Of a stretch of 64,000 nucleotides of DNA, positions 8,787-18,040 are shown in pieces; the first letter of the stretch is position 1, and every line of letters starts with the position of its first letter. Under the pieces are notes generated by a model. It saw only the letters and a program-made list of their open reading frames with translations. It did not search any database and was not told the DNA's origin. Source of the stretch: Curvivirga sp965219885 (GTDB lineage: Bacteria > Pseudomonadota > Alphaproteobacteria > UBA8366 > Aestuariispiraceae); NCBI RefSeq assembly GCF_965219885.1, contig NZ_CBDCOT010000009.1:186001-250000 (forward strand), written 5' to 3'. A program made the translations under genes and the position numbers.

Positions 8787-10727
8787 ATGAAGCAATTGAT
8801 CCTTTCAAATCGCGCCAGATTAGCGTTCCTGCATGATATTGCTATGACGGGCTTGTCTGTACCTGCTGCCCTTGCGCTGCGTATGGGTGATAGCATCATG
8901 TCAATTGCTCAGGAAGAAATTCTCTTTGCCTCAATCGTTATGATGTTAATAGCGATACCTGCTTATGCCAGTTTTGGTATGTATAAAGGTATTTGGCGTT
9001 TTGCATCTCTAGAAGATATGATCACCGTAGGGAAAGCTGTTAGTATCGTTTCCCTGATTTTCTTATTGATTATGTTCTTTGTTTCCCGTCTTGAATGGCT
9101 ACCTCGCTCTTTTCCGGTCATTAGCTGGCTATTGTTAATTATTATCCTAAGTGGTTCACGTGCGGCTTATCGTATTCTACGAGATCGTAAAACAAGCAAT
9201 CTTCTGAAAGCAAGCGCCCCTAATCGTATTCCGGTTTTACTAGTTGGCACAGGTCCAGAAACAGACCTATTCCTTCGAGAATTACGTAACGCTGAGGCAC
9301 CAATATATAATGCTATCGGCTTGCTGTCTTTCGACCGCCGTCGTGTTGGTTTACATATTCAAAACACCCCGATTATTGGTACAATCGAAGACTTGAATCA
9401 AGATTTAGTAAAATCTCTGCAAATCCAACCTAGTAAAATCATTATTACAAAAGAAGACCCGAACTCTGAATCTTTACGTAAATTGGTTGAGATTGCTCAG
9501 GATCTCGGATTAACAGTCTCACGCTCTTCCCGCCTATCTGAATTAAAGGAAGGTACGGAAGATCACGTAACGGAAAACATCCGCCCCATCGCTATTGAAG
9601 ATTTACTTGGCCGTCCTCAAGCCTCTCTGGACCGTCCTGCCATGAAAGATCTAGTACATGGTAAGCGTGTTCTGGTTACAGGCGCAGGAGGCTCTATTGG
9701 TTCAGAGTTGGTTCGACAAATTACAGCTCAAGGCCCTGCCGAAATCACCTTGGTAGATGCATCGGAATATCTTCTTTATCTAATCGATCACGAAGTTGCT
9801 GCATTATATCCAGATTTACCTCGACATACTGTTTTAGCAAACATCCGTGAAGAAGATCGTATTAACGATATTTTTTCCAGATTGAAACCTGAACTTGTTT
9901 TCCATGCAGCCGCATTGAAACATGTTCCGATGATCGAAGAAAACCCAATGGAAGGCATCCTCACCAATTTGGGAGGCAGCCGAATCATTGCGGATGCATG
10001 TCGAAAAGCTGGTGTTCTATGTATGGTTCAGATTTCGACAGATAAAGCTGTAAATCCAACAAATGTAATGGGTGCAACTAAACGTCTGGCCGAATGTTAT
10101 ATTCAATCTCTTGACCCGATTTCACGTGCTGAAGATAGCACCAAATTTGTTGTAGTACGTTTTGGGAATGTCTTAGGCTCAAACGGCTCAGTTGTCCCTC
10201 TCTTCCAGAAACAACTCGCTGAAGGTGGTCCATTAACAGTTACCCATCCTGAAGTGAACCGCTTTTTCATGACAATTCGTGAAGCAGTTGAACTAGTTTT
10301 ACAAGCATCTGTTCTTGGTGTGAAAGATGCGGAATCGGCTGGAAAGATTTATGTGCTGGAAATGGGACAAGCCGTAAAGATTGCAGATCTTGCGCGTCAA
10401 ATAATCATTCTTGCAGGGAAACGTCCGGACATCGACGTCGAAATTAAATATACAGGACTACGCCCGGGCGAAAAACTGTATGAAGAAGTCCTGCATGACG
10501 ATGAATCACAAATGCCAACGTCGGCTGATGGTATCTTACTTGCAGCCCCCCGTAGTTACGAATATAACGAGCTCGTAAAAGAATTGAATGCTATTTTAAA
10601 TGCCGCTCAATCACGTGATCGTAAGGAAACACTAACTCGTTTACAAACATTGATCCCCGAATATAAGGGAGATCAAAATACGCTTAACAGCGATGAGCCG
10701 AAAGCTAAACTAACTCATTCGGCTTAA
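8787..10727 (+). CDS. FlaA1/CapD/WbpM-type NDP-sugar 4,6-dehydratase, membrane-anchored
   Basis: A 646-residue, full-length WbpM-type enzyme: four N-terminal transmembrane helices (about 10-125), a CoA-binding-like Rossmann domain (about 145-270) and a C-terminal extended SDR domain with VTGAGGSIGSE near residue 296. The catalytic region reads STDKAVNPTNVMGATKR: a Met replaces the usual SDR tyrosine, which is normal for this subfamily. These enzymes convert UDP-GlcNAc to the 4-keto-6-deoxy sugar used in O-antigen, capsule or flagellin glycans. It follows the WecA-like gene by 63 bp; together they could make and load the first sugar of a surface glycan. Confidence 0.92.
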   Translation: MKQLILSNRARLAFLHDIAMTGLSVPAALALRMGDSIMSIAQEEILFASIVMMLIAIPAYASFGMYKGIWRFASLEDMITVGKAVSIVSLIFLLIMFFVSRLEWLPRSFPVISWLLLIIILSGSRAAYRILRDRKTSNLLKASAPNRIPVLLVGTGPETDLFLRELRNAEAPIYNAIGLLSFDRRRVGLHIQNTPIIGTIEDLNQDLVKSLQIQPSKIIITKEDPNSESLRKLVEIAQDLGLTVSRSSRLSELKEGTEDHVTENIRPIAIEDLLGRPQASLDRPAMKDLVHGKRVLVTGAGGSIGSELVRQITAQGPAEITLVDASEYLLYLIDHEVAALYPDLPRHTVLANIREEDRINDIFSRLKPELVFHAAALKHVPMIEENPMEGILTNLGGSRIIADACRKAGVLCMVQISTDKAVNPTNVMGATKRLAECYIQSLDPISRAEDSTKFVVVRFGNVLGSNGSVVPLFQKQLAEGGPLTVTHPEVNRFFMTIREAVELVLQASVLGVKDAESAGKIYVLEMGQAVKIADLARQIIILAGKRPDIDVEIKYTGLRPGEKLYEEVLHDDESQMPTSADGILLAAPRSYEYNELVKELNAILNAAQSRDRKETLTRLQTLIPEYKGDQNTLNSDEPKAKLTHSA

Positions 10728-10757
10728 TTCCATGACAAAACCTAGGAGCTGATCCCA

Positions 10758-12314
10758 ATGTCTGAGGAAACTCAAATCACACGTGCCCTGATCTCAGTAT
10801 CTGATAAAGAGGGCCTTGTTGAATTCGCACAAGGACTTGCTAAACACAAAGTTCGTATCCTTTCCACAGGCGGTTCTGCCAAAATGTTACGAGATGCAGG
10901 TATTGCTGTAACAGATGTTTCAGACCATACAGGCTTCCCAGAAATTATGGATGGCCGTGTAAAAACCTTACACCCAACGATCCACGGCGGCATTTTAGCG
11001 GTTCGTGAAAATCAAAAACATCGCGTCGCAATGGAAAGCCACGGGATAGCACCAATTGATCTAGTTGTTGTTAACTTGTACCCTTTTGTAGAAACCGTGG
11101 CTTCCGGTGCAGATTATGACACTTGCATTGAAAATATTGATATTGGTGGTCCTGCAATGATTCGCGCTGCTGCGAAAAACCATAGAGATGTAACCATTGT
11201 CACTGATCCAGCCGAATATGCTTCCGTTCTTAAAGACATGGATGAGAATAACGGCGCGACAACAATTGAACTTCGTAAATTCCTTGCACGTGAAGCTTAT
11301 GCCCGCACATCTTCTTATGACTCAGCTATTACAAATTGGCTCGCTGGTGAACAAGGTGAAGCTTGGCCAAAACGTGTAACTGTCCCAGGACGTCGCCAAC
11401 AAGTATTACGCTACGGAGAAAACCCACATCAGGAAGCAGCGCTTTATCGCACAAGCCCAGAACGTAAAGGCGTAACCACCGCAGAACAACTTCAAGGCAA
11501 AGAGTTAAGCTTTAACAATTTAAATGACGCTGATGCGGCTTTTGAGCTGGTCTCAGAATTTGATAAACCGGCTGTAGTTATTGTAAAACATGCAAATCCA
11601 TGTGGTGTGGCGCAAGCAGATAGTTTGATTGATGCATGGAAACCTGCCTTGGATTGTGATCCAACTTCTGCTTTCGGTGGTATTGTCGCGGTTAACCGAG
11701 AATTAGATGCAGATTTAGCAAAAGAATTAACAGAACTTTTCCTAGAAGTTGTTATTGCGCCTGCGATTACAGATGAAGCAAAAGATGTATTAGCAGATAA
11801 GAAAAATGTGCGTGTTTTAATCACAGGTGGCATGCCTGATCCATCTGATAAGTCAGTTACATGGCGTACGTTGTCTGGCGGCTTATTAGCTCAATCCCGC
11901 GACAATGGTGTAATCACCCGCGAAGACTGTAAAGTCGTTACCAAACGCGAACCGACGGAAAAAGAATGGGAAGATATGTTATTTGCTTGGAAAGTGGCAA
12001 AACACGTGAAATCCAACGCAATTGTCTACACCCGTGATCAATCCACTGTTGGTATCGGCGCCGGTCAAATGAGCCGTATTGATTCTTCCAAGATTGCAGC
12101 AAGCAAATCTGCGGAACATAAAGGCACAGAAAACTCTGTTGTTGCGTCTGACGCTTTCTTCCCGTTTGCTGATGGCTTAATTGCGGCTGTTGCAGCAGGT
12201 GCAACGGCGGCGATCCATCCAGGTGGTTCCATGCGTGATGAAGAAGTGATTAAAGCTGCCGATGAAGCAGGGATCGCCATGGTTTATACAGGCATGCGAC
12301 ATTTCAAACATTAA
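10758..12314 (+). CDS. purH: Bifunctional AICAR formyltransferase/IMP cyclohydrolase
   Basis: Catalyses the last two steps of de novo purine synthesis. The 518-residue length is typical. The N-terminal MGS-like IMP cyclohydrolase domain (about 1-200) has STGGSAKMLRDAG and RVKTLHPTIHGG; the AICAR transformylase domain has KHANPCGVA and IGAGQMSRIDS. The ATG is preceded by AGGAGC. It ends in a strong terminator. In many alphaproteobacteria purH directly follows the heparinase-like gene; here two glycan genes lie between them. Confidence 0.98.
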   Translation: MSEETQITRALISVSDKEGLVEFAQGLAKHKVRILSTGGSAKMLRDAGIAVTDVSDHTGFPEIMDGRVKTLHPTIHGGILAVRENQKHRVAMESHGIAPIDLVVVNLYPFVETVASGADYDTCIENIDIGGPAMIRAAAKNHRDVTIVTDPAEYASVLKDMDENNGATTIELRKFLAREAYARTSSYDSAITNWLAGEQGEAWPKRVTVPGRRQQVLRYGENPHQEAALYRTSPERKGVTTAEQLQGKELSFNNLNDADAAFELVSEFDKPAVVIVKHANPCGVAQADSLIDAWKPALDCDPTSAFGGIVAVNRELDADLAKELTELFLEVVIAPAITDEAKDVLADKKNVRVLITGGMPDPSDKSVTWRTLSGGLLAQSRDNGVITREDCKVVTKREPTEKEWEDMLFAWKVAKHVKSNAIVYTRDQSTVGIGAGQMSRIDSSKIAASKSAEHKGTENSVVASDAFFPFADGLIAAVAAGATAAIHPGGSMRDEEVIKAADEAGIAMVYTGMRHFKH

Positions 12315-12336
12315 GGTTTAGCAATCTTACAAAAGA

Positions 12337-12368
12337 AAGCCGACCTCAATGCAGGTCGGCTTTTTTTT
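12337..12368 (+). terminator. Rho-independent terminator after purH
   Basis: Perfect 10-bp stem AAGCCGACCT/AGGTCGGCTT with a 6-nt loop and an eight-T run, 23 bp after the purH stop and just before the convergent chrA stop. Confidence 0.95.
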
Positions 12369-12370
12369 GT

Positions 12371-13570
12371 TTAAAACAAGTTTTCTAATCCCCAACCTGC
12401 CAAGGCTGTGCCAATAACAACAAGCCATGGGGGAAATTTAGCAACCATCAAAGCAACTAATGCTAAGATAGCTAGAGTTATAGTTGGCATCTCAAGGGGG
12501 ACAGAGATTAGGATGGGATCAATGAGAGCTGCAGCGATCACACCGACCACAGCTGCATTCACACCCATTAAAGCCTTTTGCACAGATTGATAGGGATTAA
12601 CCTTGGCCCAATAAGGTAGCAAAGCAGGCACTAACAAGAATGAAGGCAGGAAGATCACCAGTAGGCAAATGACAGCCCCTGTCACACCATTATAACTGCT
12701 ACCAAGTACCGTTCCTAAATACGCTGCAAAGGTGAAAAGAGGTCCCGGTACCGCTTGGGCGGCACCATATCCAGCCATAAAGCTTTCCTTGTTTACCCAG
12801 CCTTGATCTACAACGCTATTTTCCAACAAAGGTAACACCACATGGCCTCCACCAAAGACAAGAGAGCCTGCGCGATAAAAACTCTCAATAATCTGTAAGA
12901 GTTCATAGTCATAAAAAGTGACTAGGATTGGTAAACCAATCAGTAAAACAAAAAAGGTGCCTGTCAAGATATTCGCTAAACCAAATGAGATGCTGGTCTT
13001 TAGATAATCTGGACGGGTATGAACAGCAGCAGGTTTAGAGAATAGATAACCAATTCCACCTCCTGCAATCAGCACTAAAATCTGATGTAAGGGGGATGGC
13101 AGAAATATGAGAAATATGGCCCCAATCAAAGCCAATATAGAGCGAGGTATATCGGGGCATAAACTTCGCCACATACCAACCACAGCTTGCGTGACAACAG
13201 CAAGGGTCACAACTTTCAAACCGGTTAAAATACCAATAGGAATATGATCGCTATATTCCAAGACCCCAAAGCCAAAAATCATCAAAGCCAAAGCCGATGG
13301 GATAGTAAACCCTGTCCATGCCAAAACAGCGCCCCAGCCTCCACCTTTCAGTAGTCCTACTCCGAGACCTACCTGACTTGAGGTTGGTCCGGGCAAAAAT
13401 TGGCAAAGAGCGACTAGGTCCGCATAAGTCTTTTCATCCATCCATTTCAAACGACTGACGAATGCTTCACGGAAATAACCAAGATGTGCGATAGGTCCAC
13501 CAAAAGAGGTAAGACCTAGCTTTAGAAATGTAAGAAATAAGTCAGACTTGCTCGGCTGTGTATCGGACAT
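12371..13570 (-). CDS. chrA: Chromate transporter, long two-domain ChrA
   Basis: A 399-residue CHR-family membrane protein with both halves present: the N-terminal half carries FLKLGLTSFGGPIAHLGYFR and FLPGPTSSQVG, the C-terminal half FGGGHVVLPLLEN and QAVPGPLFTFAAYLG. Characterised members expel chromate using the proton gradient. No chrB or chrC lies nearby, so a role in resistance is unproven; some CHR proteins may carry other oxyanions such as sulfate. The stop lies 3 bp from the purH terminator T-run, so no separate terminator is visible for this strand. Confidence 0.93.
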   Translation of the reverse strand: MSDTQPSKSDLFLTFLKLGLTSFGGPIAHLGYFREAFVSRLKWMDEKTYADLVALCQFLPGPTSSQVGLGVGLLKGGGWGAVLAWTGFTIPSALALMIFGFGVLEYSDHIPIGILTGLKVVTLAVVTQAVVGMWRSLCPDIPRSILALIGAIFLIFLPSPLHQILVLIAGGGIGYLFSKPAAVHTRPDYLKTSISFGLANILTGTFFVLLIGLPILVTFYDYELLQIIESFYRAGSLVFGGGHVVLPLLENSVVDQGWVNKESFMAGYGAAQAVPGPLFTFAAYLGTVLGSSYNGVTGAVICLLVIFLPSFLLVPALLPYWAKVNPYQSVQKALMGVNAAVVGVIAAALIDPILISVPLEMPTITLAILALVALMVAKFPPWLVVIGTALAGWGLENLF

Positions 13571-13601
13571 CTAAAACCCCAATCGTCCAAAAATACTCAA
13601 G

Positions 13602-13636
13602 AAAAAACCCTTCGACCTTTATAGGCTGAAGGGTTT
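13602..13636 (-). terminator. Rho-independent terminator after lpdA
   Basis: On the minus strand a 9-bp stem AAACCCTTC/GAAGGGTTT with a partly paired 14-nt loop is followed by TTTTTTC. It lies about 30 bp after the lpdA stop. The plus-strand copy has only a short T-run. Confidence 0.8.
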
Positions 13637-13663
13637 CTTCAAATCCAGTTTAAATTCACAAAA

Positions 13664-15070
13664 TTACGCGTGAATTGGACCATCCTGTGTTGCCATCGCA
13701 GCTTCACGAACTGCTTCGGAGAAAGTTGGGTGAGCGTGACAAATACGTGCCACGTCTTCCGCAGAACCACCAAACTCAATCACCGTTGTCAGCTCATGGA
13801 TCATCTCACCAGCCGCAGGGCCAATAATATGTGCGCCTAACAATTTGTCTGTTTTCTTGTCCGCTAGTAATTTCACAAAACCATCGCGATAGCCATTGGC
13901 CTTTGCACGACTATTAGCCATAAAGTTAAACTTACCAACTTTATACTCAATACCGGCTTCTTTTAATTTTTCTTCACTTGCACCCACATCAGCAACTTCC
14001 GGGAAGGTATAAACAACACCCGGAATTGCATCATAATTGATATGTGGTTTTTGGCCCGCCATCATTTCAGCAGCAACAATGCCTTCATCTTCGGCTTTAT
14101 GCGCCAACATTGGACCAGGGGTGCAATCACCAATCGCATAGATGCCTGGTACATTTGTTTGATAATCAGAACCGACTTTAATAAAGCCACGCTCATCACG
14201 CTCAACACCGAGTTCCTCAAGGCCTAGACCATCCACATATGGACGACGACCGATACAAAGCAGAACAACATCTGCTTTCATTTCTTCCGCATCGCCACCA
14301 GCAGCAGGTTCAACTGTCAAAGTCACTTCTTTCGCAGATTTCGCTGCACCGGTAACTTTAGACTTCATTTTAAATTTAATGCCTTGTTTCTTCAAAGTGC
14401 GTTGGAAGACTTTAGATACCTCGCCGTCCATATTAGGCACAATACGATCCAAGAATTCAACAACAGTTACTTCCGCGCCTAAACGCTTCCATACAGAACC
14501 AAGTTCAAGCCCGATAACACCACCACCAATAACGATCATATGTTTTGGTACAGAAGAAAGTTCCAAAGCACCAGTAGAAGTCACGATTTGTTTTTCATCC
14601 ACTTCGATACCCGGTAATGGTGTAGATTCAGAACCTGTTGCAATCATAATGCGTTTAGTTGAAAGTGATTTACCTTTGTCGTCACCATCAACAACATCTA
14701 CTTGAGACGCAGAGATGATTTTACCAGCGCCTTTGACGTAAGTTACCTTATTCTTCTTGAAAAGGAACTCAATACCATTGGTCAGTTCATCTACGATCTT
14801 CGCTTTACGACCAAGCATGCTATCCAGATTCAGTTTTGGCTTCACTTCGATACCGTGATCATCAAAACCATGACAAGCTTCATGATATAATTCAGAAGAT
14901 TGTAATAATGCTTTAGAAGGGATACAGCCAACATTCAGGCAAGTACCACCCAAACGACCACGTTTTTCAACGCAGGCAACTTTCATCCCTAACTGTGCTG
15001 CGCGGATCGCTGCAACATAACCACCTGGACCGCCACCTACAATTACGAGGTCGAATTCTGTTTCAGACAT
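13664..15070 (-). CDS. lpdA: Dihydrolipoyl dehydrogenase (E3)
   Basis: Reoxidises dihydrolipoamide in 2-oxoacid dehydrogenase complexes or the glycine cleavage system, passing electrons to NAD. From ATG 15070 it has 468 residues, the usual length. The FAD motif GGGPGG is at 12-17, the redox disulfide Cys44/Cys49 in GGTCLNVGCIPSK, a second GGGVIGLELGS for NAD, and the C-terminal HAHPTFSEA with the catalytic His. I reject the upstream extension to 15118 because it adds an unusual tail before SETEFDLVIVGG. No E1 or E2 gene is next to it, and it has its own terminator, so it is probably expressed alone. Confidence 0.97.
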   Translation of the reverse strand: MSETEFDLVIVGGGPGGYVAAIRAAQLGMKVACVEKRGRLGGTCLNVGCIPSKALLQSSELYHEACHGFDDHGIEVKPKLNLDSMLGRKAKIVDELTNGIEFLFKKNKVTYVKGAGKIISASQVDVVDGDDKGKSLSTKRIMIATGSESTPLPGIEVDEKQIVTSTGALELSSVPKHMIVIGGGVIGLELGSVWKRLGAEVTVVEFLDRIVPNMDGEVSKVFQRTLKKQGIKFKMKSKVTGAAKSAKEVTLTVEPAAGGDAEEMKADVVLLCIGRRPYVDGLGLEELGVERDERGFIKVGSDYQTNVPGIYAIGDCTPGPMLAHKAEDEGIVAAEMMAGQKPHINYDAIPGVVYTFPEVADVGASEEKLKEAGIEYKVGKFNFMANSRAKANGYRDGFVKLLADKKTDKLLGAHIIGPAAGEMIHELTTVIEFGGSAEDVARICHAHPTFSEAVREAAMATQDGPIHA

Positions 15071-15242
15071 ATCTGAACATCTCCGTTTTATGGGTTTATA
15101 CCACCTGTCCCACGCCAAAAAGAAACTTCACAGGTAGCAATTCTCTTATTTCGTTATTAATCCATTATATGACGCTTTTGGTCAACTAAAACAAGAAGCT
15201 GCCCTAAGATTTTCTTGATACTTCATTTATTCCACCCCATAA

Positions 15243-15285
15243 CTTGACATTATGTAAAGTTTTACTATCTTTACATAATGTCAAG
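15243..15285 (+). promoter_or_regulatory. Large inverted-repeat operator with embedded promoter, overlapping the tetR start codon
   Basis: A perfect 17-bp inverted repeat (arms 15243-15259 and 15269-15285, CTTGACATTATGTAAAG and its complement) is separated by 9 bp. The left arm contains TTGACA (15244-15249); TATCTT (15266-15271) follows after 16 bp as a -10. The predicted transcription start is near 15278, which is the A of the ATG. No Shine-Dalgarno sequence precedes the ATG. This is a self-repression site for the TetR protein and suggests a leaderless mRNA. Confidence 0.75.
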
Positions 15286-15880
15286 TAAACCAAAAAATAC
15301 AAAATTGCGTATCCTAGAAGTCGCCAGAGAACTGATTGAAAACTCAGAAGGAAAATTGGTTCGAATTTCTGATATCGCAAAAAATGCAGACCTTTCGCGC
15401 CAAGCGATTTATCTACATTATGAGTCGCGCACTGAATTACTTATTCATCTCGTGCGTTATGTTGATGAAGTACATGAATTCAAAAAGCTGATGGAATCCG
15501 TCTGTGCTCAGGAGTCATCAGAAAAAATGTTGCACGCATTCATCCATCAATGGTGCGATTACTTACCATTGATAGGCAAGATCGCCCATGCGATGCATCA
15601 TCATCAAGAATATGACGATGATGCACGTATTGCATGGCAAGACCGTATGCACGTTTTCATGGAACTTTGCGAATGCGTCGCTGAAAATTTACATCTTTCA
15701 GGACATTTAAAAGACGATTGGGATGTAAGACGCGCTGCAGAATTTATCTGGGTAACCTGCTCCATCCGTAACTGGCATGATTATACAGAAATAATTGGTT
15801 GGGAGGGAAGCACTTACAAGAAATACATAGAACTTACTCTAAACAATACCTTATTAAAACAACTCCATAAGGAACTATAA
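15278..15880 (+). CDS. TetR/AcrR-family transcriptional regulator
   Basis: A 200-residue regulator. Residues about 8-55 form the TetR DNA-binding domain: LRILEVARELIENSEGKLV, then the helix-turn-helix RISDIAKNADLSRQAIYLHY ending in YESRTELL, with an all-helical ligand domain after it. The inducer is unknown. The ATG sits inside the right arm of a 43-bp palindromic operator, so autorepression is likely. It is one base from an SRPBCC-fold gene that is probably its only co-transcribed partner. It is divergent from lpdA, 207 bp away. Confidence 0.9.
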   Translation: MSSKPKNTKLRILEVARELIENSEGKLVRISDIAKNADLSRQAIYLHYESRTELLIHLVRYVDEVHEFKKLMESVCAQESSEKMLHAFIHQWCDYLPLIGKIAHAMHHHQEYDDDARIAWQDRMHVFMELCECVAENLHLSGHLKDDWDVRRAAEFIWVTCSIRNWHDYTEIIGWEGSTYKKYIELTLNNTLLKQLHKEL

Positions 15881-15881
15881 A

Positions 15882-16328
15882 ATGCATAGGCTTGCACAAG
15901 AATCCATCTGTCTAAATGCTGCTTTACCAGAAGTTTTTAAATATGTAACAGATTTAAACAATTTCAGTGAGTGGTTCCCTGAAGTCCAAGAATTCAAAGA
16001 AACACATTCTTCTCCCGCAGGAACTATAGGCAAAACATATGCTGAAAAAGTCTTTCTTGAAGGCGATACAGCAACCGAAATTATTGTTGAGGTTGTTGAA
16101 TATGTGGAAGATGAGAAAATTGTGACTCAAGCGGAATTCAATCCACTGCTCCCACGCATGGAAATTAACTTCATTCCCGTAAACACAACCATTACGGAAA
16201 TAATCTGGAATATGGATAGCCGCAACGAAGAAGAAGATTTCCTCAGAAATACCTTACCTATGATGCAATCTATAATCAGTGAGCGTGCCAACAAAGGCCT
16301 CACAAATTTAAAAATTAAATTTGGTTAA
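15882..16328 (+). CDS. SRPBCC (START-like/polyketide cyclase) family protein
   Basis: A 148-residue protein with the START-like layout: an N-terminal strand ESICLNAALPEVFKYVTDLNNFSEWFPEV, where LPEVFKYVTD-x-x-x-F-x-x-W is the typical opening, a run of beta strands and a long C-terminal helix. These proteins bind hydrophobic ligands; the ligand here is unknown. It starts one base after the TetR stop with no clear ribosome-binding site, so translational coupling is likely. It may bind or modify the compound sensed by the regulator. Confidence 0.8.
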   Translation: MHRLAQESICLNAALPEVFKYVTDLNNFSEWFPEVQEFKETHSSPAGTIGKTYAEKVFLEGDTATEIIVEVVEYVEDEKIVTQAEFNPLLPRMEINFIPVNTTITEIIWNMDSRNEEEDFLRNTLPMMQSIISERANKGLTNLKIKFG

Positions 16329-16344
16329 CGTCCGATACGCCACT

Positions 16345-16803
16345 TTACTCACGATGATAAGGATGGCCTGCTTGAATTTGCTGGCATCGATAAATCTGTT
16401 CTGCCAACATGGGACGCACTAACATATGCGGCCATGTTAACTTACCAAAAGATAAGGATAGATCTGCACGTTGTCGCACTGTTTCATGAAGGCCATCTGC
16501 CCCTCCAATAATGAAACACACCGCAGGTCTGCCTTCATCTTGCCAAGCTTGAACCTTGGAGGACAAATCCAACGACCCCATAGCTTTGCCCCGTTCATCC
16601 AAGGCAATAACGGCTGCACCAACCGGCACAGCACTAAGAAGTAATTCAGCCTCTCGTTGCTTAAGAGCATCGCCTGATAAAGCTTTCTTTTCTTCTAATT
16701 CATGGAGGGTAAATGGCCAACGGATCCGCGAAACATAGTGATCAAACAGTTCCTTCTCCGGGCCTCGCTTGGCCCGGCCGATGGCAATAAGGTGAACCTT
16801 CAT
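16345..16803 (-). CDS. rlmH: 23S rRNA (pseudouridine1915-N3)-methyltransferase
   Basis: Methylates pseudouridine 1915 in helix 69 of 23S rRNA, on the assembled 70S ribosome. The 152-residue SPOUT protein has the family C-terminus LAEQIYRCQQIQAGHPYHRE, the knot motif FIIGGADGLHE and LALDERGK-like VIALDERGK. A GGAGCGTGAG sequence precedes the ATG. It lies 51 bp after rsfS, the usual alphaproteobacterial order, and is the last gene of the block. Confidence 0.96.
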   Translation of the reverse strand: MKVHLIAIGRAKRGPEKELFDHYVSRIRWPFTLHELEEKKALSGDALKQREAELLLSAVPVGAAVIALDERGKAMGSLDLSSKVQAWQDEGRPAVCFIIGGADGLHETVRQRADLSLSFGKLTWPHMLVRPMLAEQIYRCQQIQAGHPYHRE

Positions 16804-16854
16804 GGGCTCACGCTCCTTATCTCAATACGTAACGTTTAAGAAGCCGAGCGCTTC

Positions 16855-17247
16855 TTATGCGTCCGCATGTAATGCATTCGCCGTTTCTGGCATATCCACG
16901 CCCCACATCTTTTCCAGATTGTAGAACTCACGCACTTCTGGGCGGAAAACATGCACAATAACATCACCTACATCGATCAAAACCCAATCGCCTTGGGATT
17001 TACCATCTGTAGAAACATGTTTCTCACCAGCTGCTTTTAATTTCTCCACCAAATGATCAGAGATCGCCGCAACTTGACGTGTAGACGTACCAGATGCGAT
17101 CACCATGTAATCAGCGATAGAGGATTTTCCAGATAGGTTAATTACCGTTACGGCTTGTGCTTTATCGTCGTCCAGAGAAGTTTCAACGATTTCCAATAAA
17201 GCGTCGGAAGACAAAGGCTTCCCGTATTGACTAGCTATGATTTTCAC
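16855..17247 (-). CDS. rsfS: Ribosomal silencing factor RsfS
   Basis: Binds ribosomal protein L14 and blocks subunit joining in nutrient limitation. The 130-residue protein contains the family core GKSSIADYMVIASGTSTRQVAAI and the VHVFRPEVREFYNLEKMW tail. The start is GTG at 17247; a GGAG overlaps it, so the ribosome-binding geometry is poor and the exact start is uncertain. It lies 78 bp after nadD and before rlmH. Confidence 0.95.
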   Translation of the reverse strand: MKIIASQYGKPLSSDALLEIVETSLDDDKAQAVTVINLSGKSSIADYMVIASGTSTRQVAAISDHLVEKLKAAGEKHVSTDGKSQGDWVLIDVGDVIVHVFRPEVREFYNLEKMWGVDMPETANALHADA

Positions 17248-17325
17248 TCCATTACACTAGCAGTTATCGATACGTCTTTATCACATATAACAGATCGCTA
17301 GATGATCCATTTTTAAACCTGCAAA

Positions 17326-17931
17326 TTAAAGCCGTTTCTTTTTAGTTGCGTTACGAATACGCGTTGCAGATTCAGGATGACGACGTATCGCCAAAAATGT
17401 CCAGCAGGGCGTTTCGTGATTTGTAAGTCCCCGTGCACCACTCTCTGGCACACGATCTCTTTTAAATCGCTGGGCAGCCTTCCCAGACAATGCACCTAAA
17501 TCATACCCTGATCTGCCAAAAACGGCAATGGGCACTGTGTTAAAGATATGTTGCCATTTTTTCCATTGTGATATCTGGCGCAAATTATCTGCGCCCATCA
17601 ACCACACAAACTGACAATCAATGAAATTTTGTTGCAATGCCATCAAGGTGTCCGCGGTATAGCGGGTCTGAAGCTTTGTTTCAATATCTGTAACGATAAT
17701 TCTAGGGTGAGAAGCCATTTTTTGTGCAGATTCTACACGCTCTTGCAGGTTGGCCATACCTTCTGCTGATTTTAAAGGGTTTTGAGGGCTGACAAGCCAC
17801 CACACTTCATCCAATCCAAGACGCCTGAAGGCCGCCTGGGAAATATGTAAATGCCCCGCATGTGCCGGGTTAAATGACCCACCCAACAAGCCAACTTTGC
17901 GTTTACGTCTAATTTTCAGCTCTTTACCCAT
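17326..17931 (-). CDS. nadD: Nicotinate-nucleotide adenylyltransferase
   Basis: Transfers AMP from ATP to nicotinate mononucleotide to make deamido-NAD. The 201-residue nucleotidyltransferase fold has the N-terminal GGSFNPAHAGHLHIS, with the HxGH motif, WWLVSPQNPLK and MGADNLRQISQW. The family's C-terminal ISSTxIR-type motif is partly changed: the tail reads ESATRIRNATKKKRL, with the arginine kept. It is the first gene of nadD-rsfS-rlmH; two plus-strand genes separate it from speE/proA. Confidence 0.94.
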   Translation of the reverse strand: MGKELKIRRKRKVGLLGGSFNPAHAGHLHISQAAFRRLGLDEVWWLVSPQNPLKSAEGMANLQERVESAQKMASHPRIIVTDIETKLQTRYTADTLMALQQNFIDCQFVWLMGADNLRQISQWKKWQHIFNTVPIAVFGRSGYDLGALSGKAAQRFKRDRVPESGARGLTNHETPCWTFLAIRRHPESATRIRNATKKKRL

Positions 17932-18040
17932 GCAAATGCTTTAAAAGCTAATTTCCGAAAAGTCGAGCAAAACCGGAAATAGCGGACAATTTTCTTGCAT
18001 CAAAATACGTATTCTCTTCTAATGAATACAAGGAGACAAA

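Noticed and set aside
8787..10727. Met in place of the SDR catalytic Tyr in the FlaA1-like protein as a possible loss of activity
   Set aside because: This substitution is normal for WbpM/FlaA1-type dehydratases.
12371..13570. Chromate-resistance island
   Set aside because: Only chrA is present; no chrB, mobile genes or base-composition shift.
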